Shown here: in pieces, positions 30,629 through 40,200 of the stretch
Numbering within the stretch: the first letter of the stretch is position 1
Layout of the letters: every line of letters starts with the position of its first letter
Assembly (NCBI RefSeq): GCF_033170385.1
Contig: NZ_CP126170.1
Coordinates: 3,248,001-3,312,000 of the forward strand
Direction of reading: 5' to 3'
Source of the DNA: Xanthomonas rydalmerensis
Lineage (GTDB): Bacteria > Pseudomonadota > Gammaproteobacteria > Xanthomonadales > Xanthomonadaceae
Length of the DNA stretch: 64,000 nt
Made by a program: the position numbers and the translations under genes
Notes under the pieces: model-generated
The model's input: the letters and a program-made list of their open reading frames with translations, nothing else
What the model was told of the DNA's origin: nothing
The model's database searches: none

Positions 30629-33043
30629 TCACACCGGAATCAGCCAGCCGCCGAACAGCGGGCCGGCGGTGTCGCCGTGCTGCGGCTCGATGCGCACGGT
30701 CAGCGGCTGCGCGTCGCGGGTCAAGGCCGGCGGCAGCGGGTAGTCGCGGTCGACGAAATCGATCACCTGGCCGCGCTCCACCGCCACTTCCACGGCCAGC
30801 TTTCCGTTGACCAGGATGTTGAAGCGGCCCTTATCGCTGCCCCAGAAGCGCAGGCGCAGCGCCAGCGGCTGCGCGCTGCCACGCATGCGGAACTCGACGA
30901 AGCCCTTGCCGCGCACGTCGCGGCACTGCTGGCGGCGGTAGGCGCCGCCGAAGGACGTGTCGCTGCGCAACTGGTGGGCCTGCTCGGAGGCTTCGTCGCC
31001 GAACTGGATCATGTCCACCGCGGTCGCACGCAGGCTGTCCTGCTCGGCCTGGCGGCGCGCCCGTCGCTGCGCTTCCTGCGCCCATTGGGCCGGACCCATG
31101 CGCTTGAAGTACAGCGCGCTGCGCCGCTCGTACTGCGCATAGAACGGCACGAAGGTCAGGCCAGTCGGCTGCGTGCTGCTGGCCAGGAAATGGCCGGGTT
31201 GCGGCAGCTCGGCGAAGCCGCGCAGCGGATCGGCCGCGGCCACCAGCGCCGGGTCCGGCGCGTCGTAGGGCGTGCTCACCGGGCCCAGGTCGGCGGCCAG
31301 CGCCAGCGGCCCGCGCATCACCACCACCGTGTCCGCATCGCCGGCCGCGTGCTCCAGCCGCAGCGGTGTGGCCAGGTCCAGGTCGATGACGTCGCCGGCG
31401 CGCCAGTCGCGCTCCAGCGTCAGGTAGCCGTCGGCCAGCGCCGCGCGTGCGGGCTTGCCGTTGACGCGCAGGGTGTAGCGGCCCTGGCACCAGGCCGGCA
31501 CCCGCAACAGCAGCCGCCGCGGCGCGCGTGCGCCGGCGCGCAGCATCTGCAGGCGCACCTTGCCGTTGTCGGGCACGCCGCTGTCCAGTTCCAGCGCTAG
31601 GTCGCGCTCGCTCCAGTCCAGCCGCGAGGGGATGTAGAGATTCACGTACAGCGACGTGGCGTCCTGCCAATAGATCGCATCGCCGAACTGCGCATGCGCT
31701 TCCATGCCGCTGCCGACGCAGCACCAGAACGAATCGAACTTGTCGGAGAAACCGCGTTCGCCGCCGCTGATCATCGGCGTCATGTAGGTGAACATGCCGG
31801 TGGCCGGATGCTGCGCGGCCATGGTGTGGTTGTGCAGCGTGCGCTCGTAGTAGTCGAAGTAGCGCGCCTGCGGCGTCCACTGATACAGGTGCCGGGTCAG
31901 CTTGAGCATGTTGTAGCTGTTGCAGTGCTCGCAGGTCTGCTCGGTGAGGAACGCGGCGATGGTGTCCGGCTCCTGGAAATACTCGCGGTCGGCGTTGCCG
32001 CCGATCACGTAGCTGTAGTGCGCGGTCACCGTCTCCCAGAAGAAGCGCGCCGCCGCGGCCGCATCGGCGTCGCCGGCGACCTCGAACTGGCGCGCCTCGC
32101 CGATGAACTTGGGCACCTGGGTGTTGGCGTGGATGTGCGGCAGCGCGTCGCGCCCGGCCGCGGCCGGGTCGATCACCTTCTCGTGGCGCAGGCGCTTGCC
32201 GATGGCGATCCAGCGCGCATCGCCGGTACGCGCGCCCAGCTCGATGTAGGACTCGTTGAGGCCGCCGAACTCGGTGTCCAGCAGGGTCTGCATCTGCGCA
32301 TGGTCGAGCGCGTCGAACACCCCGCCCAGATAGCCGGCCAGCGGCAGCAGCACCTGCAGCGCTTGTGCGTTGCCGGCCAGTTCGTGCGCGTCGAGCAAGC
32401 CGGCGAACAGTTTGTGCACCGTGTACAGCGGCGACCAGCTGCCGTTGAGATTGAACTTGCTGCCCTTGATGACGCCGCGGCGCACTTCCTCGAACACCAC
32501 CTTGCCGCTGTCGATGGCGCCTTTGTCGTTCTTGCGGGTGAGCCCGCCGACGTAACCGTCCGCGTCCTTGGCCTGCGCGCGCGCCAGTTCGGCGACGATG
32601 TAGTCGATGCGCTCGCGCAGCACGGGATCGCGCGTCTGCGCATGCATCTTCGCCAGCGCGCTGAGGTAGTGGCCCAGCGTGTGGCCGGCAATGGTGTCGC
32701 CCTCCCAGCCGCCGTAGACCGCGCCCTTCGGCGGCAGGCCGGCGTTCTGCAGGAAGTTGTGCAGCAGACGGTCCGGCTCCAGTTCCAGCAGGTAGCGACG
32801 GTTGGTCTGCAGCGAATCCAGGAACAGCGACGGCTTCAGCGTGACCTGCTGCAAGGGCAGCGCCTGCACCCGCCCGGGCGTGGACGCGGCGGCGTCGAGC
32901 GGGAAGCGCAGCATCCCGGCCGCCACCGCCAGCGCGCTCCACTGCAGGAAGCGGCGCCGCGAGGGATCCAGTGCGGCGCCGGCCGCCTCCCCGGTGACAT
33001 GCGCGCACGCGGCGCCATGCCGATGCATGCCCTGCCCGCTCAT
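30629..33043 (-). CDS. hypBA1: Beta-L-arabinofuranosidase, GH127/GH146 type (HypBA1-like)
   Basis: Exported glycosidase of the DUF1680 fold, 804 residues. A Tat signal (PSRRRFLQWSALAVAAG) implies export of a folded, probably metal-bearing enzyme. The (alpha/alpha)6 core has the cysteine motif EQTCEHCNSYNMLKLTRHL near residue 367 and WCCVGSGMEAHAQFGDAIYW near residue 440, corresponding to the Zn-thiolate site in which a cysteine is the nucleophile. The CNSYNMLKL and SGMExH forms resemble GH146 more than GH127. Such enzymes release L-arabinose from beta-arabinofuranosyl-hydroxyproline and beta-1,2-arabinobiose. The start is set by GGAAG 6 bases upstream. A bipartite element lies 143 bases upstream. 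Confidence 0.85.
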   Translation of the reverse strand: MSGQGMHRHGAACAHVTGEAAGAALDPSRRRFLQWSALAVAAGMLRFPLDAAASTPGRVQALPLQQVTLKPSLFLDSLQTNRRYLLELEPDRLLHNFLQNAGLPPKGAVYGGWEGDTIAGHTLGHYLSALAKMHAQTRDPVLRERIDYIVAELARAQAKDADGYVGGLTRKNDKGAIDSGKVVFEEVRRGVIKGSKFNLNGSWSPLYTVHKLFAGLLDAHELAGNAQALQVLLPLAGYLGGVFDALDHAQMQTLLDTEFGGLNESYIELGARTGDARWIAIGKRLRHEKVIDPAAAGRDALPHIHANTQVPKFIGEARQFEVAGDADAAAAARFFWETVTAHYSYVIGGNADREYFQEPDTIAAFLTEQTCEHCNSYNMLKLTRHLYQWTPQARYFDYYERTLHNHTMAAQHPATGMFTYMTPMISGGERGFSDKFDSFWCCVGSGMEAHAQFGDAIYWQDATSLYVNLYIPSRLDWSERDLALELDSGVPDNGKVRLQMLRAGARAPRRLLLRVPAWCQGRYTLRVNGKPARAALADGYLTLERDWRAGDVIDLDLATPLRLEHAAGDADTVVVMRGPLALAADLGPVSTPYDAPDPALVAAADPLRGFAELPQPGHFLASSTQPTGLTFVPFYAQYERRSALYFKRMGPAQWAQEAQRRARRQAEQDSLRATAVDMIQFGDEASEQAHQLRSDTSFGGAYRRQQCRDVRGKGFVEFRMRGSAQPLALRLRFWGSDKGRFNILVNGKLAVEVAVERGQVIDFVDRDYPLPPALTRDAQPLTVRIEPQHGDTAGPLFGGWLIPV

Positions 33044-33426
33044 GGCCGGCTTCCCGCGTGCGACGCGGCATGCGGGAAAGAAACGCATCGAGGCATGGAC
33101 TGCTCCTGTGTGAGATGTCGGGACGCCGACTCCGCAGGGCAACGACCAGCGGATCCATGGCCACTGTGTCATCCGGGTGACAGCGCGTCTTGTCCCCACT
33201 GATGCGTGCAGATGCGGATTTCTGCCGAATCGCCGCTTCGGCCGGCCGCAGGCGACCAAGCACTGCGCACGCCGCAGGCGAACGCGGCCGACACACCAGT
33301 GCCCTGCGTCTCATGAGCCACCTACACGACACGTCGCGTCATGCAGCCATCAGGAAAACTGCGACGGTGTCGCGGCGAATGCACAGGCATCCGCCGCGAC
33401 GCCGCCGGCCAGTCATTGCCGGTCGA
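33044..33426. other. Intergenic region upstream of the GH127/146 gene
   Basis: 383 bases with no gene. It contains the bipartite element at 33186-33220 and, overlapping the 17 bases before it, an imperfect palindrome TGTCATCCGGGTGACA (33167-33182). Confidence 0.6.
33186..33220 (-). promoter_or_regulatory. Bipartite element copy 2 (upstream of the GH127/146 gene)
   Basis: CGTCTTGT (33186-33193), exactly 18 bases, then ATGCGGATT (33212-33220). The second block is the most divergent of the four copies. GGCCACTGTG lies 17 bases before the first block, matching the related block in copy 1. It is 143 bases upstream of the start codon. Confidence 0.6.
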
Positions 33427-35277
33427 TCAGCGTGGCCGCGCCGTGACCTCTGGCACCGCGTCGGTCAGGTCGGCGCCATAGTCGGGATTGGTCACCGTGT
33501 CCGCATCCACGTAACCGTAGAACACGCCCTTGCTCGCCGAAGCGCCGCGCTGCTCGACGTCGCCACGCATCTGCGCGGCGCCGGACAGCGTGAACCCACC
33601 GAATGCCCCTGCCGGCTTGAACACCGTCTGCAGCTGGGCGCGATCCTTGATCGTCACTCCGTCTTGCAGCACGCTCAAGCCGCCGACCACGGCGCCGTCC
33701 TGCACCTGCCCGCCCAGGATCGTCGCGTGATCCTCGATCCGCGCATCGCCCAGCACCTTGCCGCCAAGCACCCGCGCCTGCGGGCCGACATAGGCCGTCG
33801 ACGCGACATACGCATGCTGCGCGACCCAGCCACCGCCGTTGGGGTGGCGACTGCCGACGCGCGTCGGGGTCGGCGCACCGGGCTGGCCGCCTGACGGATA
33901 GGCGTTCTCCAAGGTGACGCGCCACGGATAGCGGTAGACCGAATAGTAGGACTGATCCCACTTGATCTTCTGCATCTTGCTCGGCGTACCCATGACCACC
34001 AGATACAGGTCGCTGTCATCGCTGCGCACCTGGAACGACAGCGCGGCATCGGCGCCACGCTGCAATGCGCTGTAGCGCGGCTTGCCGTTCGCATCGATCG
34101 CGACCAGGCCCCAGCGCCAATCCGAGTCCGGCACGCCGATCGTCTCGGGATCGTTCGCCAGCCCCGGCAACGTGTCGACCGCCGATCGCTGCTGCACGTT
34201 GCCATGGAACTTCACCACGACCGCATCCGCCCCCTCGGCGGGAACCAGCCGGACCAGGTTGTACCCCCAACGCTGCGGCGCCCAGTCGAACGGTACCTGG
34301 TAGCCGCCGGCCTGGCCCTGCACCGGATCCAGTTGGGTCAGGCGCAATGCACGATCGCGATTGGTCTCGTCGGATGGGTTTTCCGGATCGAACGCGGTAT
34401 TGCTGCCGTATTGCTGGCGCATCACGGCGCCATGGTCGCGACCATCGGGGTCGATGTAGTCCCACTGCACGTTGTGCATGGCCCAGTCGCCGAACACGTC
34501 GTTGAGCTGCGACTGGCTCCAGCCCATGTTGTCGCGGAGGATCGTGAACGGGTCGGCATCGGCCTGGCCGGCATCGCCGGCCTTGGGCGCCTTGCTCCAC
34601 AGATCGTTGACGATCGCGTAGCCGAAGCGATCCTTGAGGTACTCCATGAACTGCCAGTTGCAGTAGCGGTCGCGCGTCGAGCCAAGGTAGAGATGCGGGT
34701 AGTTCACCAGCATTTCCGAGCATTGCACATCGTCGTGGAAATACTGATGCGCCATCCAGTTGGCATGGGATTCCCAGATCCAGCCCACGTACGGCGAGTC
34801 ACGCAAGCCGCCGGTACTGCCCTGCAACCCATGGGTGAGTTCATGCGCCAGGCCCCAGTGATATCCCAACTGATCCGGATTGATCCACATGCCCATGCCG
34901 CCGCTGGCGGAGGTACCGCCGTTCAGGGCGAAGTCGTGGTCCAGGTAGACGCTGACCTTGTACTTCTTTCCCGTATTGCAGTAAGGCTCGGGAAACCCGA
35001 CGCGCCCCATGTAGTCATCCCAGATCAACTCCAGTTCCTTGGCTGCCGAGGTCACGTCGTCCTGCGAAACGGTTTGTCCGTCCTTCCAGCGGAAAGCGAA
35101 GTGTCGGGTTTCGTAGCGGACCGCCGGCATGTCGGTGTCGTCGGGATTGGCGATCCATTGGCCGGCGGTGCAGACGGCCGCAGCCGCCGCATGCGCATGC
35201 TGCGCAGCCAGCACCAGAATGGCCGACAGGCACACCGTGGAGACCATACGCATGAATCGAGAAGCAGCAATTTTCAC
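33427..35277 (-). CDS. AvrXca/Svx-like secreted gluzincin metalloprotease
   Basis: Secreted zinc protease, 616 residues. A signal peptide ends QHAHA. The catalytic domain (about 40-300) carries HELTH at 145-149 and a third-ligand glutamate in WESHANW near 169, the gluzincin arrangement. The C-terminal ~100 residues are hexapeptide repeats of a left-handed beta-helix (VASTAYVGPQARVLGGKVLG). This layout matches the DUF6055 group that includes Xanthomonas AvrXca and Pectobacterium Svx; reports on Svx link it to plant extensins. The start is the GTG at 35277 with GAGGAG upstream; later ATGs would cut the signal region. Between an arabinofuranosidase and a GH43 gene, it plausibly cuts hydroxyproline-rich glycoproteins. 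Confidence 0.8.
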   Translation of the reverse strand: MKIAASRFMRMVSTVCLSAILVLAAQHAHAAAAAVCTAGQWIANPDDTDMPAVRYETRHFAFRWKDGQTVSQDDVTSAAKELELIWDDYMGRVGFPEPYCNTGKKYKVSVYLDHDFALNGGTSASGGMGMWINPDQLGYHWGLAHELTHGLQGSTGGLRDSPYVGWIWESHANWMAHQYFHDDVQCSEMLVNYPHLYLGSTRDRYCNWQFMEYLKDRFGYAIVNDLWSKAPKAGDAGQADADPFTILRDNMGWSQSQLNDVFGDWAMHNVQWDYIDPDGRDHGAVMRQQYGSNTAFDPENPSDETNRDRALRLTQLDPVQGQAGGYQVPFDWAPQRWGYNLVRLVPAEGADAVVVKFHGNVQQRSAVDTLPGLANDPETIGVPDSDWRWGLVAIDANGKPRYSALQRGADAALSFQVRSDDSDLYLVVMGTPSKMQKIKWDQSYYSVYRYPWRVTLENAYPSGGQPGAPTPTRVGSRHPNGGGWVAQHAYVASTAYVGPQARVLGGKVLGDARIEDHATILGGQVQDGAVVGGLSVLQDGVTIKDRAQLQTVFKPAGAFGGFTLSGAAQMRGDVEQRGASASKGVFYGYVDADTVTNPDYGADLTDAVPEVTARPR

Positions 35278-35662
35278 GGCTCTAAACTCCTCTTGTCCGA
35301 CGACATTGGATGGATAGGACGATCGACGCGCGATCCGCCGCAACAGCTCCGGTGATGGATGCATGCCGCCACCCCGACGGCATGCCGGTACAAGAACGCT
35401 TCCGGCGGAACCCCGACAACATCCGGCGCGTCAGCCACGCGCGCATCGGCGACGCGTCGCCAGACTAGTCCAGTAAAACGCAATGCACCCGACGGTTCTC
35501 TTCATGGAATCGGGATAATTCCGCACAGAGTCCGAAAATCAAACGATCGTCACGACAGGAACATGATGCGGCCGGCAACCGGCCGAGGTCAGCGGCAGGC
35601 GTTGCAACTGCAACGCCTGCCAAGGTCGGCGAGGTTGGCTCGGTCAGCATGCGCGCCTCGCC
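35278..35662. other. Intergenic region upstream of the protease gene
   Basis: 385 bases without a gene. It holds the strong hairpin at 35594-35621 and a lone AATTCCGCAC half-match (35517-35526) to the second block of the bipartite element, with no first block at the right distance. Confidence 0.5.
35594..35621 (-). terminator. Perfect 13-bp hairpin after the GH43 gene
   Basis: Arms GGCAGGCGTTGCA and TGCAACGCCTGCC with a two-base turn, 41 bases past the GH43 stop. There is no U-run on the minus strand, so it may act as an mRNA 3'-end protector or a Rho-assisted stop rather than a classic terminator. Confidence 0.5.
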
Positions 35663-37258
35663 TCAACGTGCATCGCAATGCTGCGCATCGGCGGTGCCGG
35701 CCTGCGGCAGACGCTGCGGCTGCGGCGCCAGCATTTCCCACTCCTGCACAGCTAACGCGGCGTAGCGCTCGCCACCGCCGGAAGCATCCAGCACCGCGCG
35801 CACGCAGCGCGTGGTCACCGGCGCGAAGCGCAGTGTCTGCCAATGGCCGGCAACAGGCGTGTGCGTGCTCTGCGCCAGCGGCCACCAGCGCCCATCGCGG
35901 CGGTATTCCAGCCGCCAGCGCGCCGGCGGCGCCACGCCGGTGTCCGCGCCCGGCGGATGATCGGCCCAGAACAGGATGCGGCTGCGCTGCAGCGTCACCG
36001 GTTGCGCCCAGCTGTATTGCAGCCACTGCTGCGGCGGGTTGTGCGCGGTCCAGCTACCCCATAGCTGCGGCGGCAAGGGATTGCGCTTGACCCGACCGTC
36101 GTTGAGCGCGGCGATCCAGTACTGGTGCGGGATGTCCGGGCCGTTGGACGCGCTGGCCTGCGCATAGCGGGCGACGTTGCGCTGCGGCGGCAACGGCGGC
36201 TGCAGCCGCCGCGTGGCCACCACCGGCAGGATCCGCGCCGGCTGCCGGGTGTCGTCCCACTGCAATCGGTCGATCGCCACGCTGCGGCGGAAATGCCCGC
36301 CGCCCTTCGCATCGGCGGTGTGGTAGACCAGATACCACTGACCCTTGAATTCGACGATGCCCGGGTGCGAGGTGGTCGAGGACACCGGCGGCAGGAGGAC
36401 CCCGCGGTAGGTCCACGGCCCCAGCGGCGACGGCGCGCTGCCGTAGGCGATGCAGGCGTGGTACAGCGTCGGCGTGCAGTCCGAATCAGGCCCGGCGCGG
36501 TTGCCGGCGTAGGCCATGTAGTAGGTATCGCCGCGCTTGAACAGCCAGGGTGCCTCGAAATAGCCGTCCAGCGTGGTCACCGCCACCGCCTGCCCATTCG
36601 GCGTGACCATGTCGCGCTCCAGCTCGATGCCGAACAGCTTGCCGAAGGTGCCCCAGTACAGGTACACGCGGCCGTCGTCGTCGACCAGCACGGTCGGGTC
36701 GATGTTCTGGATCGCATTGGGCACCGGCAGCGATTGCGACAGGATCGGTCCCTGCGGATGCGCGTCGCGCCACGGCCCCAGCGGGCTGTCGGCCACCGCC
36801 ACGCCGATCGCGAACGGATCGGCATTGCGCGAGTGCGCCTCCTGCACCGGCGCATACAGGTAGTAGCGTTTGTCTGGACCCTGCACGATCTGCGCGGCAT
36901 AGGCGTGGCCGGGCGCCGCCCAGGCGAACACCTGCTGCGGGCGTAGCAGCGTCGGGTAATGGGTCCAGTTGCCGCGGCCGACGTCGTCGGTGACCAGCAG
37001 TTGCCAGCGGTCGATCACGAAGTCGTTTTGCTCCGGCGCAGCATCGTCGCGGCCGGCGATGATGTAGAGCTTGCCGTCGGCGACCAGCGGCGCGGGATCG
37101 GCCGAATAATCGCGGCCATCGGCCAGGATCGGATTGCCAGGCGCATGCACCTGCCGCGACCACGGCACCGCCGGTGCGGCGGCTGCGGTCAGGCCGATGC
37201 AAGCAGCGCATGCCGCAAGCAGCCAAGCGACTGTATTGCGTACGGGCTGCCCGCTCAT
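35663..37258 (-). CDS. hypAA: GH43 arabinofuranosidase with C-terminal carbohydrate-binding-like domain (HypAA-like)
   Basis: Exported glycosidase, 531 residues, with a signal peptide ending LTAAAA. The five-bladed propeller catalytic domain (about 35-350) has the base Asp in SADPAPLVADGKLY, the pKa-modulating Asp in NIDPTVLVDDDGRVYLYWG and the acid Glu in YFEAPWLFKRGDTYYMAY. Residues about 370-520 form a discoidin-like domain (SWAQPVTLQRSRILFWADHP). In Xanthomonas hydroxyproline-arabinan clusters a GH43 enzyme removes the outer alpha-linked arabinose from the extensin chain; position and partners fit that role, though GH43 alone does not fix specificity. The ATG overlaps the GH121 stop by 4 bases. 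Confidence 0.83.
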   Translation of the reverse strand: MSGQPVRNTVAWLLAACAACIGLTAAAAPAVPWSRQVHAPGNPILADGRDYSADPAPLVADGKLYIIAGRDDAAPEQNDFVIDRWQLLVTDDVGRGNWTHYPTLLRPQQVFAWAAPGHAYAAQIVQGPDKRYYLYAPVQEAHSRNADPFAIGVAVADSPLGPWRDAHPQGPILSQSLPVPNAIQNIDPTVLVDDDGRVYLYWGTFGKLFGIELERDMVTPNGQAVAVTTLDGYFEAPWLFKRGDTYYMAYAGNRAGPDSDCTPTLYHACIAYGSAPSPLGPWTYRGVLLPPVSSTTSHPGIVEFKGQWYLVYHTADAKGGGHFRRSVAIDRLQWDDTRQPARILPVVATRRLQPPLPPQRNVARYAQASASNGPDIPHQYWIAALNDGRVKRNPLPPQLWGSWTAHNPPQQWLQYSWAQPVTLQRSRILFWADHPPGADTGVAPPARWRLEYRRDGRWWPLAQSTHTPVAGHWQTLRFAPVTTRCVRAVLDASGGGERYAALAVQEWEMLAPQPQRLPQAGTADAQHCDAR

Positions 37259-40200
37259 GGCGCTGCCTCCGCCTCGATCACCAGTTCCAACCGCACCGGC
37301 AGCGTTCCGGTGCCATCGCGGCCCTGCGCCTGCCCGACCACGCTCGTGCGACCGGGCGTCGCATAGGAAGCCGGCGCCAGGGGCGACCACTGCACCGGCA
37401 CGCGCTCGCGCGAGCCGTCGTTGTACTGCACGGAAACCCGCTCCGGCAGCGCCGGCGCTTGCCCGGCGCGCACGTGCAGTGGCGGCGGCGCCTGCACCGT
37501 GGTGAGCTGGCCCGGCGCGGTCGCGCGGACCCAGACGCTGGCGCTCACCGGCACGCCGCCATCGGCCAGGCCCTGCACCTGCACGCGGCCTTCCCCGGCC
37601 AGTGCGGCCGCATCCGGTGCCGACCAGCGCACCCCCAGCCAGGCCCAGCTGCCGTCGGCGAAGGTGCCGGCAATGCGATCCGGCAACGCCGGCACCTGCC
37701 CGGGCGCGATGCGCACGTCCACCGGTTCGGTCGCCACCGCGCGCTCGGCGAATACCTGCCATTCGTCCAGGCCGACCGCGTAGTGGCCCTCGCCCTGCGC
37801 CGCGGTCTGCAGCACCGCACGCAAGGCCGTGGTCACCACCGGCGCGAATGCCACCCGGCTCGGTGCGCCGTCGCCATGCACCGGATAGCCGCCGCGCACG
37901 GCAATGTCGCGCCACTGCGTACCGTCGAGGTACTGCAAGGTCCACGCGCGCGGCAACGCCACCCCGCCCTGCGGCTGGTCGTCCCAGAAATACAGCGCCG
38001 CCGCGCTCAGCCGCTGCGCTTGCGGCCATTGGTACTGCACCCAGACCGAGGCAGGCTGCGCGCGGCCCCAACTGCCCCAGCGGCGGTCGGCGGCCGGCAC
38101 CTGGTCCGGCGCCGGCAGCAGCCCATCGTTGAGCGCCTGCAGACGGTGGTGGCCGGCGGTGAACTGCGCGCTCGGTGTGGCCTCGCCTTGCACCTGCAGC
38201 GTCTGCCCGGCCGGCGTCGGCGCAGCGACCACCGCGATCTCGGCGTGCCCCCGCAAGGCGCCATCGTCGGCCTGCAATTGCAAGGTGTAGGCACCGGGCG
38301 CAGTGAAGCGCACCTCGGTCGTGGCCGCCTGCGGCTGCTCGAACAGCGCCGCGCCGCCCGGCGGCGCCTGCAACGTACGCCAGTGCAGCGCCAGCGTGCC
38401 GTTCGGCAGCGCGTCGTCGCCGACCCGACCGACCAGGCGCACCACGCCGCCCGCGGCACTGCCGTCTTCCTGCCAGGCCTCGACCTGCGGCGCCTGGTTG
38501 CCGTGCGCGGCCGGCACCGCGGCACCGCTGGCATAGGCCTGGATCTCCTTGATCCCGGTGCGCAACGCGCCGGCATGCGTCACCTGCACCCGCCAGTGCT
38601 GCGCGCGCAGCGGTGGGAAGCGGATGCGGTTGCGGTTGCCTTGCGCGATCGGCATATCGCGCACCTGGCCCGGAACGGTCTTCCAGGCGTTGCCATCGCG
38701 ATACTGCAGCACGTACAGCCACGGCGGCGCGTAGCCGGCGCGCGTGCCCGACGCAAAGCCGTGCTGTTCGCCCGGTGGCGATGAACTGCGATAGAAGTAC
38801 ACGCGCACGTCGTCGAGGGTCTGTGGCCGATGCAGATCCAGTTCCAGCCAGTCGCTGGCGGCGGGCGAACCGGCCGTGCCCCAGAACGGCTCGTTGGCGG
38901 TGCTGCCATCGACCGCCGCCGTGGCCGGAAACCCATCGGTCGTGTAGCTGGCGCTGACCGCCGCACCCTGCGCCAGGTTGCGCGCGCCGGGCGGCAGCGC
39001 GATGTCGAGCCCGGCGTCGGCGAGGACCGCCCCGATTCGCGCCGCGCCTGGAAAGCGCACCTGCTGCGGCACCTGCAGCGCCAGCCGGTGCGTGGCCAGC
39101 ACGCGCAGCGACGCTGCATCGGCATTGACCGCGTCCGGCAAGGCCTGCACGCGACCGCTGGCCGGGTCGTACAGCACGTGCGCCAGGCGATCGATGGTGA
39201 AGGCCAGGCGCCCGTCCAGGTACAGCGAATAGCCCTTCGGCGCGGCGCCGCCGTAGCGGCGACCGTCGCGGTCCCAGACGATGCTCAGGTCGCGGTCGCG
39301 ATAGCGCAGGCGGTCGGCGGCGAAATGGTCCCAGCCGATGTCGATCGGATACAGCTCGATCAGGGCATCGCTGCGCGGCCGCAGGCCCATCGCATCCTCG
39401 ATCACGGTGAAGTTGGTGGCGCCGAGCTGGGTGTGGTGGATCCACGAGCGATAGCCGATGCGGCCGCCATCGGCGGCGCTGCCCTGCGCCCAGAATTCGT
39501 TCTGGTCCGGGTAGCGGTTGTCGCCGTCGATGTAGTGCGCCCACGCGTTCCAGTACAGCAGCTTGCGGTAGCTGGACGCGTCCAGGTACGGGCTGGGGTA
39601 ATCGCGCAACACGCTGCCGAGCAGACGGAACGCCACGGTGGAATTGATCACCGAGAAATTGTTGCTGCCGCCCTCGCCGCGCGCCTGCTGGTCGGCCTGG
39701 TTGGCGGTGTAGAACGGAAACAGCGGGAACTGCCGGGCGTCGGCGAACAGGCGCAGCGCGCGCACGTACTTGGGATCGTCGTCGGCATCGCCGTGCCTGG
39801 GCATCAGGCCGACGCTGAAGGGGTAGTAGTTGTTGGTTTCCTTCCAGTCCACCGGCAGGCGCGGTCCGTCGGCCTGGCGCTGCTTGAGCAGGTCGCCGTG
39901 CAGGCCCATGCCGTCGGCCTGCGCGCTGCGGTCCTGCCACAGCACCTCGAGCACGGCGCGACGGATCTTCGCCGCCAACGCCTGCATGCGCACCGCGGTG
40001 GCGGCGTCGCCGGCCAGCTGCGCGGCCTGCGCGGCGGCCAGCGCATTGGCGTACACGTACGCGCTCTCGCTGCGGTCCATGCGCGGCGCGCCATGGCGCT
40101 TGGCCCAGTCGAAGGAGACCGCGTCGGCATCGTTGCCGGTCATCGCCGCCCAGTCGTATTCGATCAGGCCGTTGCCGTTGCGGTCGTAGGCGCGCAGCAG

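Noticed and set aside
33167..33182. Imperfect palindrome TGTCATCCGGGTGACA as a stand-alone operator
   Set aside because: It is found once only; the nearby bipartite element is the repeated signal.
35289..35296. CCTCTTGT before the protease gene as a first block
   Set aside because: One mismatch, no second block at 18 bases, and it overlaps the ribosome site.
35517..35526. AATTCCGCAC before the protease gene as another element copy
   Set aside because: Opposite orientation and no first block at 18 bases in either direction.
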